Assembly: GCF_000270285.1 (NCBI RefSeq)
Contig: NC_015738.1
Coordinates: 2,170,001-2,234,000, forward strand
Reading direction: 5' to 3'
DNA from: Eggerthella sp. YY7918
Lineage (GTDB): Bacteria; Actinomycetota; Coriobacteriia; Coriobacteriales; Eggerthellaceae
Length of the DNA stretch: 64,000 nt
Position numbers and translations under genes: made by a program. Under the pieces are notes generated by a model. It was not told the origin of the DNA. It was given only the letters and a program-made list of their open reading frames with translations, and searched no databases. Shown here in pieces: positions 16,731 through 25,056 of the stretch (position 1 is its first letter; each line of letters opens with the position of its first letter).

Positions 16731-18058
16731 ACGCTCGTCTTCGGAAGAAAGCCATCCAGCTCGGCATCGAGCTCGGGCATGTGTTTGACCTGCGGACGCT
16801 CGTTCAACACACCCCGCGCCATAACCATGCGCACCTGACGCAACGCTTCCAAGTTTTCGAGCGGATTTGCATTCGTGACGATGAGGTCAGCGGTCTTGCC
16901 CGCCTCGATCGAACCCGTCTCGTCGCCCAGTCCGAGGATGCGCGCATTGCCGAGCGTAGCCGTGTGCAGGGCGAATGCGGGCGTAACGCCAACGATGCGC
17001 TCGAAGTACACCACTTCGCGCCACATGTCGTATTGAGTGATATAGGGACACGATGAATCGGTGCCCAGCCCCACCGGGATTCCCGCCTCAAGCGCCTGTT
17101 TCGCCGCCGTCACGATACCCTCATACACAACGCGACCGTTCACCTGCTGCACGTGCGTGGATTTCGTCTTTTCGGGTGCCAGCTCCACGAACGGCAGGGC
17201 CGGCGACACCGTACAGGTAAGCGACGACGCACGTCCAACACCGTTTTTCTTGAACAGCGCGATCAATTCGTCGTCAAGCGGTGCGCCATGTTCGATGGTA
17301 TCCACGCCCGCTTCAAGGCCGACTCGCACGCCTTCCGTACTTTCAATGTGCGCAGCTGTGGACATGTCCAGCTTGTGCGCCTCGTCCACTGCAGCATGAG
17401 CGATTTCAGGCGACATGCGCAGCACACCCGGCTCGCCCTCCACTTCGGCGTCGAACACGCCACCCGTAATAAACAGCTTCACAAGGTTGCACTTGCGGAC
17501 AAAACAGGCACGCACGATATCGCGTGCTTCTTCAGGAGTTTTCGCGATGTGAGCAAACAGACCTGCGCCATGTCCATCCGGTACGGTAACCCCCACACCC
17601 GACGTGAGCAAACGAGGCCCCGAATACTTCCCCGCGTTGATAGCATCACGCACATCAACATCGGCAAACCCGGGATCCCCCACCGAACGAACGGTGGTCA
17701 CGCCGCTCGCCAACTGCTGCTGAGCGCTCTTTTTCAGCATGCGACGCAAATACCACATGCCAATCGGATTGCTCGTGACTTTGTCGATAAGATCGCCCGC
17801 GCCGCCTGCACTCATGGGCTTGCCGGTGCCGCACAGATGCACGTGTGCGTTGATCAGGCCCGGCATGAGGTACGCGCCACCCAAATCCACCTCATGCGCA
17901 CCAACGGGGCCCACCGTAGTGGCCGCCGGTCCCACCGCCTCGATGCGACCTTCATTGACCACGACGGTCATATTCGGCTGCGGCTCCATCCCCTCAGTGC
18001 CGTCAAGCACGGTTGCATGAGTGAATACATAAGCGGTCATGATGATCCCTTTCGACAC
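16727..18058 (-). CDS. Amidohydrolase-superfamily metal-dependent hydrolase
   Basis: A 443-residue TIM-barrel amidohydrolase of the imidazolonepropionase/Xaa-Pro-dipeptidase-like branch. It has the N-terminal beta-sandwich strand and the metal motif MPGLINAHVHLCG (HxH), KLFITGG with a possible carboxylated Lys, AAHIESTEGV (His), DTIEHGAPLD (His) and GLGTDSSCPY (the metal-ligand Asp). The C-terminal strand GSIEAGKTADLIV is typical. No signal peptide is seen. The ATG at 18058 or the one six codons later (MTAYVFTHA) could be used. Related enzymes hydrolyse cyclic amides or prolyl dipeptides; the substrate here is unknown. Confidence 0.88.
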   Translation of the reverse strand: MSKGIIMTAYVFTHATVLDGTEGMEPQPNMTVVVNEGRIEAVGPAATTVGPVGAHEVDLGGAYLMPGLINAHVHLCGTGKPMSAGGAGDLIDKVTSNPIGMWYLRRMLKKSAQQQLASGVTTVRSVGDPGFADVDVRDAINAGKYSGPRLLTSGVGVTVPDGHGAGLFAHIAKTPEEARDIVRACFVRKCNLVKLFITGGVFDAEVEGEPGVLRMSPEIAHAAVDEAHKLDMSTAAHIESTEGVRVGLEAGVDTIEHGAPLDDELIALFKKNGVGRASSLTCTVSPALPFVELAPEKTKSTHVQQVNGRVVYEGIVTAAKQALEAGIPVGLGTDSSCPYITQYDMWREVVYFERIVGVTPAFALHTATLGNARILGLGDETGSIEAGKTADLIVTNANPLENLEALRQVRMVMARGVLNERPQVKHMPELDAELDGFLPKTSV

Positions 18059-18089
18059 TGCCCAACTTGGTCACAGAGCTTAACTGTCG

Positions 18090-18719
18090 TTAGTATACGC
18101 CTGATGAAGACGCAATGCCGAGTCGATGAGCGGCGGCATCGAGAGCCGCTTGCGTGATGCGCTCTCCCTTCGGCACGTGCACGGCCAAGCAGGAGAAGCT
18201 GGGCTTGTCGGCCGTAAACAGCCCGAGTTCGCGCGATGCGACACGCACATCGTCCTTCGACATGCCGGCGCGGCGCAGTGGTGACACCACATCAAGCTCC
18301 GCAAGCGCCTGAAAGCCGGGACGATTCGCTGGGTCGTCGGTGGTGTTTGTGCCGTCGGCCAGCACCTCAAAACCATCGGCAGCCATGCGCACGCGAATGG
18401 TGGAGAAAATGAACGTCTTGCAGCGATAGCAACGATCGGGACCGTTTTCGCACACCTCATCACGCGCAAGCACGTCGGCATCGATCAGCTCGAAGTCTGC
18501 GCCCAGTTCAGCGGCAAGCCGGCATGCATCGTCAATCTCGAACGCAGGCTGAAACGCGGTTCGCACTCCATATGCCTTCACCTTGCAGCCAGCACGCAAT
18601 GCGGCCGCCAACAGGTACGAGGAGTCGCATCCACCCGAGAGCGCCACCGCTAGGCGCGGCGTGCGCGCAAAGAAGTCTTCCAGCGCCTCAACGCCTTGCT
18701 GTCCAGGACCGACGATCAT
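18090..18719 (-). CDS. larE: LarE-like PP-loop sulfur transferase, short form
   Basis: LarE sacrifices a cysteine sulfur to build the nickel-pincer cofactor of lactate racemase. The 209-residue product has the PP-loop ALSGGCDSSYLL (about 26-37), CYRCK (97-101), a second nucleotide segment LADGTNTTDD (120-129), PLRRAGMSKDDVR, and KPSFSCLA with the Cys at 177 that aligns with the sacrificial residue. It ends at about residue 209, whereas family members run to about 270, so the C-terminal oligomerisation region is missing. No larB, larC or larA is nearby. It is coupled by ATGA to the aldo/keto reductase gene. It may be functional for another substrate, or truncated. Confidence 0.8.
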   Translation of the reverse strand: MIVGPGQQGVEALEDFFARTPRLAVALSGGCDSSYLLAAALRAGCKVKAYGVRTAFQPAFEIDDACRLAAELGADFELIDADVLARDEVCENGPDRCYRCKTFIFSTIRVRMAADGFEVLADGTNTTDDPANRPGFQALAELDVVSPLRRAGMSKDDVRVASRELGLFTADKPSFSCLAVHVPKGERITQAALDAAAHRLGIASSSGVY

Positions 18720-19852
18720 GCGGGATTCTTTTCAAACAATTCAACCGCACGTTTCAGCTCGTCGATGATCGCAATATGCTGCGGACATGCATTTTCACAC
18801 GCGCCACATTCGATACATGACGAAGCGCGGGCATCGGCGGTACGCCAGTCGTATTCGTTGCTTGCCATAGCCTTGTCATCGAACAACGTAACAACATTGA
18901 GCGCATTAAGGACAACGGGAATATTTATGCCCTCGGGGCACCCCTCGACGCAATACTGGCAGCTCGTACAAGGCACGGTAGGAATAGCTGCCAGAATGGC
19001 ACGCACCTGCTCAAGCGCAGCGCGTTCATCTTCGGTCAGCGGCCCAAGTTCTGTCATGGTTTTCACATTGTCGCGCACCTGATCGGGCGTGGACATGCCG
19101 GAAAGTACCGTAAGCACACCCGGCAGCGATGCGGCAAACCGCAGCCCCCATGACGCAATGGAAACGTCCGGATTCGCAGCACGCAGCACATCTGTCGCCG
19201 CAGCAGGCAGACGCACAAGCGAACCGCCTTTGACCGGCTCCATCACGATTACCGGCAGATTGCGCTCCCGTGCAACCTCATAGCATTTGCGCGACTCGAC
19301 AAGACTGTTCTCCCAATCGGCATAATTGATTTGCAGCTGCACGAAGTCAACCGGTGGATGAGAATCTAACACCTCCGCAAACACATCAGCCTTATCATGG
19401 AAGGAAAGGCCCAAGTTGCGAATCAGCCCGGCATCCTTCTTTTCGAACAAGAAGTCCCATATCCCCTGCTCATCAAATGCTTTTGTCCGACCTTCCCCCA
19501 TGTTATGCATGAGAAAGAAATCGAAATATCCCGCCCCCGTTTCACGCAGCGATTTGTCAAACATGGCACGCGAATGATCGGCCCCCTTCGATGCCCACGC
19601 GGGCAACTTCGAAGCAATCTGAAAAGACTCACGCGGATAGCGGTCGACGAGCGCTTCTTTCAGCGCCCCTTCCGATTTGCCCAAATGATAGCCACGCGCG
19701 GTATCGAAGTAGGTGAAACCGGCCTCCATAAAGATGTCGACCATCTGTTTTGCCTGCTCAATATCGATTATCTGCTCGCCATCACGCTCGATAAGCGGCA
19801 ATCGCATGAACCCGAATCCCAATTTTCCAATCTCACCCATTGTTTCCCCCAT
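18716..19852 (-). CDS. Aldo/keto reductase with C-terminal 4Fe-4S domain
   Basis: A 378-residue protein. Residues about 5-260 are an aldo/keto reductase barrel (KLGFGFMRLPL, FTYFDTARGY with the catalytic Tyr region, IASKLPAW, DFFLMHNMG). A ferredoxin-like segment follows, with two cysteine clusters, CTSCQYCVEGCP (about 311) and CIECGACENACP (about 349). It probably reduces an unknown carbonyl or quinone, with electrons passing through the clusters; such fusions are common in anaerobes. The start may be the first ATG or MGEIGKLGF four codons on. The stop overlaps the larE-like start, which implies one operon. Confidence 0.92.
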   Translation of the reverse strand: MGETMGEIGKLGFGFMRLPLIERDGEQIIDIEQAKQMVDIFMEAGFTYFDTARGYHLGKSEGALKEALVDRYPRESFQIASKLPAWASKGADHSRAMFDKSLRETGAGYFDFFLMHNMGEGRTKAFDEQGIWDFLFEKKDAGLIRNLGLSFHDKADVFAEVLDSHPPVDFVQLQINYADWENSLVESRKCYEVARERNLPVIVMEPVKGGSLVRLPAAATDVLRAANPDVSIASWGLRFAASLPGVLTVLSGMSTPDQVRDNVKTMTELGPLTEDERAALEQVRAILAAIPTVPCTSCQYCVEGCPEGINIPVVLNALNVVTLFDDKAMASNEYDWRTADARASSCIECGACENACPQHIAIIDELKRAVELFEKNPA

Positions 19853-19868
19853 CTCTCGTCATACCCAG

Positions 19869-20360
19869 CTATGCGCGCGTGGCATAGATATCCGCGTTCA
19901 CATACCATTCTCCGTCATCTTGCACGGTGATGTTTTGCCAATGGAAATAGTCGTCTTCGATGGTGACGAAAACCCATTTCCGCCTGTCGTCATCGACGTT
20001 TGTCAGAACGATCATGTCGTTCTGCTTCTTCGCCTCAAGCCGAAAGATCTTCCCAGTGTAGCCGTACGCGACATCCCACGCGTGCGTATGGGGGTTGTAG
20101 ACGCGAAGCGACGTGCCGTATTCGGTGAGGGGATGCGTGATGTCGGTCCTTGCTTTGCGGGCGGGCAAGATGATCACATCCTGAATCGCCATACCCTCAA
20201 GTACCCATGAGAAAATCCACTCGCCCTCGACCGAGCAGGATAAGTTACGATCAACGTAATCAAGCTTCCAGCTGCCGATGAGCTTTCCAAAATAGTCGTA
20301 CTCCTCGGGCAGCTCCGGGCTTTTGCCGCCACTCACCAACGTCTCGATAAAGTCGCTCAT
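19869..20360 (-). CDS. DUF1579/lipocalin-like protein, unknown function
   Basis: A 163-residue soluble protein. The segments LIGSWKLDYVD, GEWIFSWVLEGMAIQDVII, SLRVYNPHTHAWDVAYGYT and DYFHWQNITV give a repeated beta-strand/tryptophan pattern like small lipocalin-type beta barrels that weigh a bound ligand. No catalytic motif is seen. It lies 16 bases upstream of the aldo/keto reductase gene on the same strand, likely the first gene of that operon. Before the island entered, it would have been directly downstream of ychF. Confidence 0.7.
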   Translation of the reverse strand: MSDFIETLVSGGKSPELPEEYDYFGKLIGSWKLDYVDRNLSCSVEGEWIFSWVLEGMAIQDVIILPARKARTDITHPLTEYGTSLRVYNPHTHAWDVAYGYTGKIFRLEAKKQNDMIVLTNVDDDRRKWVFVTIEDDYFHWQNITVQDDGEWYVNADIYATRA

Positions 20361-20386
20361 GCCCGAACCCTTCTCTATCGCTTTTT

Positions 20387-20438
20387 ACCCCTACACGTTG
20401 AACTTGAAGTGCATGACGTCGCCGTCTTGGACGACGTA
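20387..20438. repeat. Left 52-bp direct repeat (displaced ychF 3' end), putative attachment site
   Basis: This is identical, base for base, to 23836-23887 at the true end of ychF. Read on the minus strand with the few bases beyond it, it encodes the last 17 or so residues of YchF ([16 protein letters not shown] and stop). Identity decays immediately outside. With its partner it bounds the AT-rich island like attL and attR. Confidence 0.85.
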
Positions 20439-20626
20439 TTCTTTACTTGGCCCATAGATCAACAATCCGAAGTTAATGATGCCACACTTAACAAAATCGC
20501 GAAAACATCCCACTACAAAAAATCGATTAATAAAAATTCTCACCGCAAAGCTGAGCCCAACCTAGAAGTTTCCTTTTACGCAGGCCATCTAACCCTCCCC
20601 TACTTTAGATCTCTCCTTCATGCTTT
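20439..20626. other. AT-rich non-coding left end of the island
   Basis: 188 bases between the left repeat and the first island gene. Nothing convincing is seen: a short plus-strand frame at 20409-20630 reads antisense ychF tail and low-complexity sequence, and is rejected as a gene. Confidence 0.5.
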
Positions 20627-21193
20627 CTAACCTGTGTTTGCGTTACTACCCAATAGGGTGTTTGGGGACAACGTAGAATAATCCCCTTTCATTATGCTAC
20701 GAGCATCAATAGACGCCATATCTTTCATACATGTTTCTGCCAGTTTGGAAGAGTTTTCAATCAAGTTTTCTATCGCAAGCATTAAATCGTTTGACAGGTT
20801 TTTCGTCGCAGCTATTTGCATGTTAACTATAGTTTTGTGAGCATTATCGATTAAGGATTCATACTTTTTCATATCTTCAGGAGCGGCAATCTTTAGCGAC
20901 AAGAGGTCAACAACAGCAGAAACCGCACAATTTAGATTTGTTGTTAAATTAGCAAAGCTGCATGCTTCTTTTGCCTTTGCTTTCTCTTCTAGTCTATTTA
21001 ATTCCATTTTCATATTTAAGCTCGCGCCTATCAGTTCTTTGGTAATGAGAAAAACCGATGACGCAAAAACAGACTTCCTGCTTTCCGATTCTTTTTTCCG
21101 AGACTCATAATGATTAAGCAGCCATGTTATAAGAACAACTAAAACCCCTGTGGCCAATGGCGCAGCAATGTACTTTAGAAAAAATTCTTGCAT
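20627..21193 (-). CDS. Island protein: single-pass membrane protein with helical cytoplasmic domain
   Basis: A 188-residue protein with an N-terminal membrane helix at about 8-25 (IAAPLATGVLVVLITWLL), a basic stop-transfer stretch (ESRKKESESRK), then an almost entirely helical domain of 150 residues with heptad-like Leu/Ile spacing (KNLSNDLMLAIENLIENSS). No family is recognised. It is the last gene of the island in transcription order. Lys- and Asn-rich composition and AT-rich codons set it apart from chromosomal neighbours. A membrane effector or sensor partner of the adjacent nuclease is possible, but this is inference. Confidence 0.7.
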   Translation of the reverse strand: MQEFFLKYIAAPLATGVLVVLITWLLNHYESRKKESESRKSVFASSVFLITKELIGASLNMKMELNRLEEKAKAKEACSFANLTTNLNCAVSAVVDLLSLKIAAPEDMKKYESLIDNAHKTIVNMQIAATKNLSNDLMLAIENLIENSSKLAETCMKDMASIDARSIMKGDYSTLSPNTLLGSNANTG

Positions 21194-21419
21194 AACTCCC
21201 TCTCATTCACTCTATGCAAAACCTATTACAAAAATAAAACGACATAAGCCTTCAAAATATAAATAGTTAAAACGCTTATTCAATTGAAACGTCCAAATAT
21301 AAAACGCCCACCCTCCGCCAACATAGCTTCTGCAATTGCTTAAATGAGCACAAAATATTATTTCGCTAACAATGGACTATTCTTTTGCCGAAAATTGCCA
21401 AAAAACTTTAAACATATGA
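21194..21419. other. AT-rich intergenic region within the island
   Basis: 226 bases with no supported gene, between the membrane-protein start and the stop of the unknown gene upstream. It may hold the promoter of the 188-residue protein. No strong hairpin was found. Confidence 0.4.
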
Positions 21420-22229
21420 CTAAACACTAGCAAAACTTTGATAATCATCCCACCGACAGCTTCTGATATCTGGAGCGAGAATACTTCCATCTCTTTCAGT
21501 TGTGATTGCAGGAGCTTCTTCGCGCCAGGTGCGCCGGAACCGCTGATTCTCTGGGATACTATCAAGCGGGTATATTCTAATACTCTGCTCAAGAGGGATG
21601 TCTATGCAGCTTGAGTGACCCTGAATGCTATAGCGCATAGTTATACGAGATATCGAACGAGGTTGTTTGTTGGAAATCAAAGATAAATTCACGTTGAGTT
21701 GATTATTGGGAGCAATATCGAGAGTAGAAAAAGCAAAATAATTGGACTCATCAATATACTGAGGCACGTGGTCAACAATCCTATACATCTGAAACGCTGT
21801 AGCGTCAGAATCGAGCGATACAGCAAAACGTCGACATTCGCCATATAACATTGCCCCTTGGGGAACTTGTAGATATGAAGCGGGGCAGCTATTCTCAAGG
21901 ACAGTGCGCTCAATTAAGAATCCATGGATGACAAGGTTTCTTTTTTCATTCAAATTTCTTATACAAAAGCACAGTTCAGCGCTATTAATCCATCCCGTTT
22001 TCCACTTGCTATCCGGAATTGCAGCAAGATAAAACGTATGAAAATCCCATGTCTTTATCTCAGAGTTAGAAATTGCATGATCAAGAGCAATTCTGCTAGG
22101 CAGTACGGTCCCAATCCTCACATTAGTTATTTGTACCGAATTAAAATCAGAATATTTCTGCCTCAATTTGCCAACAGTTGTTTTAAGTAGTGCATCTACA
22201 GCGGATTTCCCTATATCCTCTAGAATCAC
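21420..22229 (-). CDS. Island protein of unknown fold (269 residues)
   Basis: The GTG at 22229 is preferred, as GAGGAGG lies six bases upstream; the longer frame adds residues that run past this site. The N-terminal 30 residues are helical (ILEDIGKSAVDALLKTTVGKLRQKY). The rest alternates beta strands and turns, e.g. VQITNVRIGTVLPS, SAELCFCIRNLNEKRNLVIHGFLI, NQLNVNLSLISNKQPRSISRITMRYSI, and ends with an acidic Arg/Trp-containing tail. The first helix resembles a linker to a partner. No family is recognised and no catalytic motif is visible. It is co-oriented with the nuclease, 138 bases downstream of it. Confidence 0.65.
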   Translation of the reverse strand: MILEDIGKSAVDALLKTTVGKLRQKYSDFNSVQITNVRIGTVLPSRIALDHAISNSEIKTWDFHTFYLAAIPDSKWKTGWINSAELCFCIRNLNEKRNLVIHGFLIERTVLENSCPASYLQVPQGAMLYGECRRFAVSLDSDATAFQMYRIVDHVPQYIDESNYFAFSTLDIAPNNQLNVNLSLISNKQPRSISRITMRYSIQGHSSCIDIPLEQSIRIYPLDSIPENQRFRRTWREEAPAITTERDGSILAPDIRSCRWDDYQSFASV

Positions 22230-22367
22230 TTCATACCTCCTCAATGAACAAAAGTGACTCTGAGAAAAATCCCATTTAGATTTTTCACGATCGCCACAAG
22301 GACGCCGCCTCAAAAGATAGGGCTACACGATGACCCCAAAATACATGATGCTGCCTATCTGAAGCGC

Positions 22368-23786
22368 TTAGTCACTCTGTTCATTTCCAATCTGCCGCAG
22401 TGTATCAACATTCATCTGCTCAAATTCGTTAAGCTGAGTTGGCAGATTGTCAAATTCCTCGGGCGAGTAAAGCTTTTTATACCATGAACACGCCTCAAAA
22501 TGAGCCGCCAAATCCTCATTATTGAAACCACGGCCATGGCGAGCGTAAATTTCATTGATCGCCAGATATCTATCTTGAGAAGACAAGGCTTCAAGCTCCT
22601 CTCTCGTGTAAAGCCGCGAATCACTATCAGACAGTACATACTCTGACCCTTTTACTTTGTCAGGAGGTAGAGCGAACTCATCTTTTGCTTTTGTCTCAGA
22701 AGTTAGACCGACCGAATATGCAAAAATCACCGTTACCATTACAATGACAAACGTAAGAATGGCCAACGCAACAATATGAGCGATCGGCAGCGTTGTTCTC
22801 CTAACTCTTAAGGAATCTCTCGACGGCCTCATCACGGCGCGCAACGGCTCTTTAGGCTGATAATCGGGCGGATAGTACGAAAGCAGGTCGTTTAATTCGA
22901 GCTCCCACTCGCTTGAATCTAAAGACCGAGACGAAGCGGACACAGTATGAGCGTTTTGTGCCATTCGCAAAAGGGCGGTACCATTCACAAGTTCGACACC
23001 CGTACTACGGGCATACTCTATGGCATCTTGGCTGAAATCGCTCGTTGTCACGAATATCATTCGAGGAGCATGATAGACCGCATTCGCACCTATGAGCTTT
23101 TGGATTTCAGGTCGGCCTACTTTGTGACCGCAATCCCAGCATTTGCATTCAACGATACCGATCAAGCCATTGACGTCTCGAAGTTCTATATCGCATCCCC
23201 CATCGCGCGAGGCTGGAGTTACGGAGGCTTTCAAACCTGAGATCTCAAACAATTGAGAGCAATAGGACTCGAAATCACGCTCCCTTCCTCGAAACTGATT
23301 TCTGATCGAAGCTATCGTATCTTGCTCCTGGATCAGGCGGTTCCATTTTGCAACACGCGCGTACTTCTTCTTTTCCTGTAAACATCTGTCAATAGAAACA
23401 CCCTTCGCCCGAAGCGTGTTTACGAGACAAACCAAATGGATAGGGTTTTTGCAGATCACCCTGAAACCATCCACCTGCAAGATACTTTTGCCAAAGCACA
23501 AAGTATTCGTTTTTCGACGACGATCGCAACTGCCATCTTTATTAGCATATGTCCAGGTCGGAAAAACCAGGTAAAAACTGTTGGAACCGAGCGGTTTGCG
23601 ACGACCAATGCCAATCGATTTGTCGAGAACAACCCGATAATCACGATAAAACTTATTGCGTAGATACGCACGATAGGCGCGAATCCCTACCAAAGCAAAG
23701 ACGCAAAGAAGAGCGAATATACAGAACAACGACAGCAAGCATACCGTAATATCAGAGTTATTAAAATGCTGCAGAGCTTGCTCCAT
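22368..23786 (-). CDS. Membrane-anchored Mrr-type restriction endonuclease with YARHG domain
   Basis: A 472-residue protein with an unusual domain order. A membrane helix (about 14-36, VCLLSLFCIFALLCVFAL) precedes a cytoplasmic region. A PD-(D/E)xK Mrr_cat-like nuclease domain spans about 165-285, with FESYCSQLFEISGL, the metal motif SRDGGCDIEL, IGIVECKCW (E-x-K) and the QxxK-like EIQKLIGANAVY. A second membrane helix lies at about 337-360, followed by a C-terminal YARHG domain (about 393-450, LYTREELEALSSQDRYLAIN, IYARHG, CSWYKKLY). YARHG domains are known from extracytoplasmic proteins, so the chain probably crosses the membrane twice. It is first in the island. Confidence 0.85.
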   Translation of the reverse strand: MEQALQHFNNSDITVCLLSLFCIFALLCVFALVGIRAYRAYLRNKFYRDYRVVLDKSIGIGRRKPLGSNSFYLVFPTWTYANKDGSCDRRRKTNTLCFGKSILQVDGFRVICKNPIHLVCLVNTLRAKGVSIDRCLQEKKKYARVAKWNRLIQEQDTIASIRNQFRGRERDFESYCSQLFEISGLKASVTPASRDGGCDIELRDVNGLIGIVECKCWDCGHKVGRPEIQKLIGANAVYHAPRMIFVTTSDFSQDAIEYARSTGVELVNGTALLRMAQNAHTVSASSRSLDSSEWELELNDLLSYYPPDYQPKEPLRAVMRPSRDSLRVRRTTLPIAHIVALAILTFVIVMVTVIFAYSVGLTSETKAKDEFALPPDKVKGSEYVLSDSDSRLYTREELEALSSQDRYLAINEIYARHGRGFNNEDLAAHFEACSWYKKLYSPEEFDNLPTQLNEFEQMNVDTLRQIGNEQSD

Positions 23787-23835
23787 AATCCCGCTCGCCT
23801 AACTCAACTCTCCCAAACTGCTCTCAAATATCTCC

Positions 23836-23887
23836 ACCCCTACACGTTGAACTTGAAGTGCATGACGTCGCCGTCTTGGACGACGTA
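23836..23887. repeat. Right 52-bp direct repeat (intact ychF 3' end), putative attachment site
   Basis: The partner of 20387-20438, inside the functional 3' end of ychF. The crossover that integrated the island must lie within this identical stretch. Confidence 0.85.
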
Positions 23888-24904
23888 CTCTTTGCCTTCC
23901 TGGCGCAGCTTGCCCGCATCGCGACAGCCCTTTTCACCGCCAAGGTTCACGTAGTCCTCGTAGGCAGCTGTTTCAGCTTTGATAAAACCGCGCTCGAAAT
24001 CGGTGTGGATGACACCCGCGGCCTGCGGAGCCTTTGCCCCAATGGGGATGGTCCAGGCGCGCGTCTCCGTTTCACCACTGGTGAAGTAGCTCTGCAACCC
24101 GAGCAGGCGATACGCCTCGCGCACCAAACGCGCCAACCCGCTTTCCTCGAGGCCCATCGCCTCCAGATACTCTTTCGCCTCGGCCGGATCAAGTTCGGCT
24201 AAGTCAGCTTCCACCTTCGCCGAAATGGGCACCGGAGCGCAGCCGTCGATCTCGGGCAGCTCCGCATCAAGCTGATCCTCGTCCACATTCGCGATGTAGA
24301 GCATCGGCTTCATGGTCAGCAAGTGTAGGTCGTGAAGTGCCGCCTGCTCCTCCTCGGTCAAGTCGAGCGTGCGAGCACGATGGCCCTCGTTCAGGCCTTC
24401 GTACACCTTCTTAGCAACGGCAACCTTCGCAGCGCCCGCTTTGTCGCGCTTCGATTCCTTCTCCAAACGCGGCAGCACCTTTTCTAGCGTTGCCATGTCA
24501 GCCAAAATGAGCTCGGTCTTGATAGTCTCCACGTCGGACTGCGGGTCCACCTTGCCAGCCACATGCACAACGTCCGGGTCGCCGAAGAACCGCACGACTT
24601 CGCAGATGGCATCCGTCTCGCGGATGTTGGCAAGGAACTGATTGCCCAGGCCCTCGCCCTGCGACGCACCGGCCACAAGACCCGCAATGTCCACAAACTC
24701 CACCGTTGCAGGCACAATGCGTGCCGGGTGGTCAATCTCGGCCAGCGCATCGAGACGCGCATCGGGCACGGGCACGACACCCACGTTGGGCTCGATGGTG
24801 GCAAAGGGATAGTTGGCCGCAAGGCCTCCCTTGTTCGTAAGGGCTGTGAACAGCGTCGACTTGCCGACATTCGGCAGTCCGACAATACCGATGGATAGCG
24901 ACAT
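23840..24904 (-). CDS. ychF: Redox-regulated ATPase / Obg-like GTPase YchF
   Basis: A 354-residue P-loop NTPase of the Obg family that binds ATP and ribosomes. Motifs are [14 protein letters not shown] (G1), [22 protein letters not shown] (G3, DxxG), NVDED in place of NKxD, and the C-terminal TGS domain ending [14 protein letters not shown]. Length is normal. It is the integration target of the adjacent island, which replaced the last 50 or so bases without changing the protein. ATG at 24904 follows an AAAGAAG site. Confidence 0.96.
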   Translation of the reverse strand: MSLSIGIVGLPNVGKSTLFTALTNKGGLAANYPFATIEPNVGVVPVPDARLDALAEIDHPARIVPATVEFVDIAGLVAGASQGEGLGNQFLANIRETDAICEVVRFFGDPDVVHVAGKVDPQSDVETIKTELILADMATLEKVLPRLEKESKRDKAGAAKVAVAKKVYEGLNEGHRARTLDLTEEEQAALHDLHLLTMKPMLYIANVDEDQLDAELPEIDGCAPVPISAKVEADLAELDPAEAKEYLEAMGLEESGLARLVREAYRLLGLQSYFTSGETETRAWTIPIGAKAPQAAGVIHTDFERGFIKAETAAYEDYVNLGGEKGCRDAGKLRQEGKEYVVQDGDVMHFKFNV

Positions 24905-24982
24905 GGGACTTCTTTCTCATATGGTGCAAAACGTATCGTTCCATGATATCAAAACGTGCGCGCCCGTGCCGCCCCGCTTCTC

Positions 24983-25010
24983 CGGATCCGAGTTGTGCAA
25001 CTCGGATCCG
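24983..25010. repeat. Near-perfect 28-bp palindrome upstream of ychF
   Basis: Perfect 13-bp arms, 24983-24990 plus 24991-24995 pairing with 24998-25010, around a two-base centre. It contains two GGATCC cores. It lies in the 150-bp gap between ychF and the RelE-type toxin gene. It may be a terminator for the toxin operon, a repeat element or an operator; no T-run follows. Confidence 0.55.
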
Positions 25011-25056
25011 CTTCTGGAAGAGCTACCTAAGTGCGAGCGCCGTGCACCATTGCAAT

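Larger units (their letters stand above)
20387..23887 (-). mobile_element. ychF-integrated mini-island without an integrase
   Basis: About 3.45 kb lies between duplicated ychF 3' ends. The interior is visibly AT-rich against the flanks and contains three minus-strand genes: a single-pass membrane protein, a protein of unknown fold, and a membrane nuclease with a YARHG domain. Integration restored ychF by supplying its 3' end. No recombinase, transposase or terminal inverted repeats are seen, so the element is either a remnant or was mobilised in trans. A defence or satellite role is inferred from the nuclease. Confidence 0.75.

Noticed and set aside
17153-18157. 334-residue plus-strand frame opposite the amidohydrolase
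   Set aside because: The minus-strand amidohydrolase has conserved metal motifs; the plus frame has none.
20409-20630. 73-residue plus-strand frame at the left end of the island
   Set aside because: It begins in antisense ychF tail and continues in AT-rich sequence with no ribosome site.
24983-25010. The palindrome as part of the ychF island boundary
   Set aside because: It lies on the far side of ychF from the duplicated repeats, so it is not a boundary.
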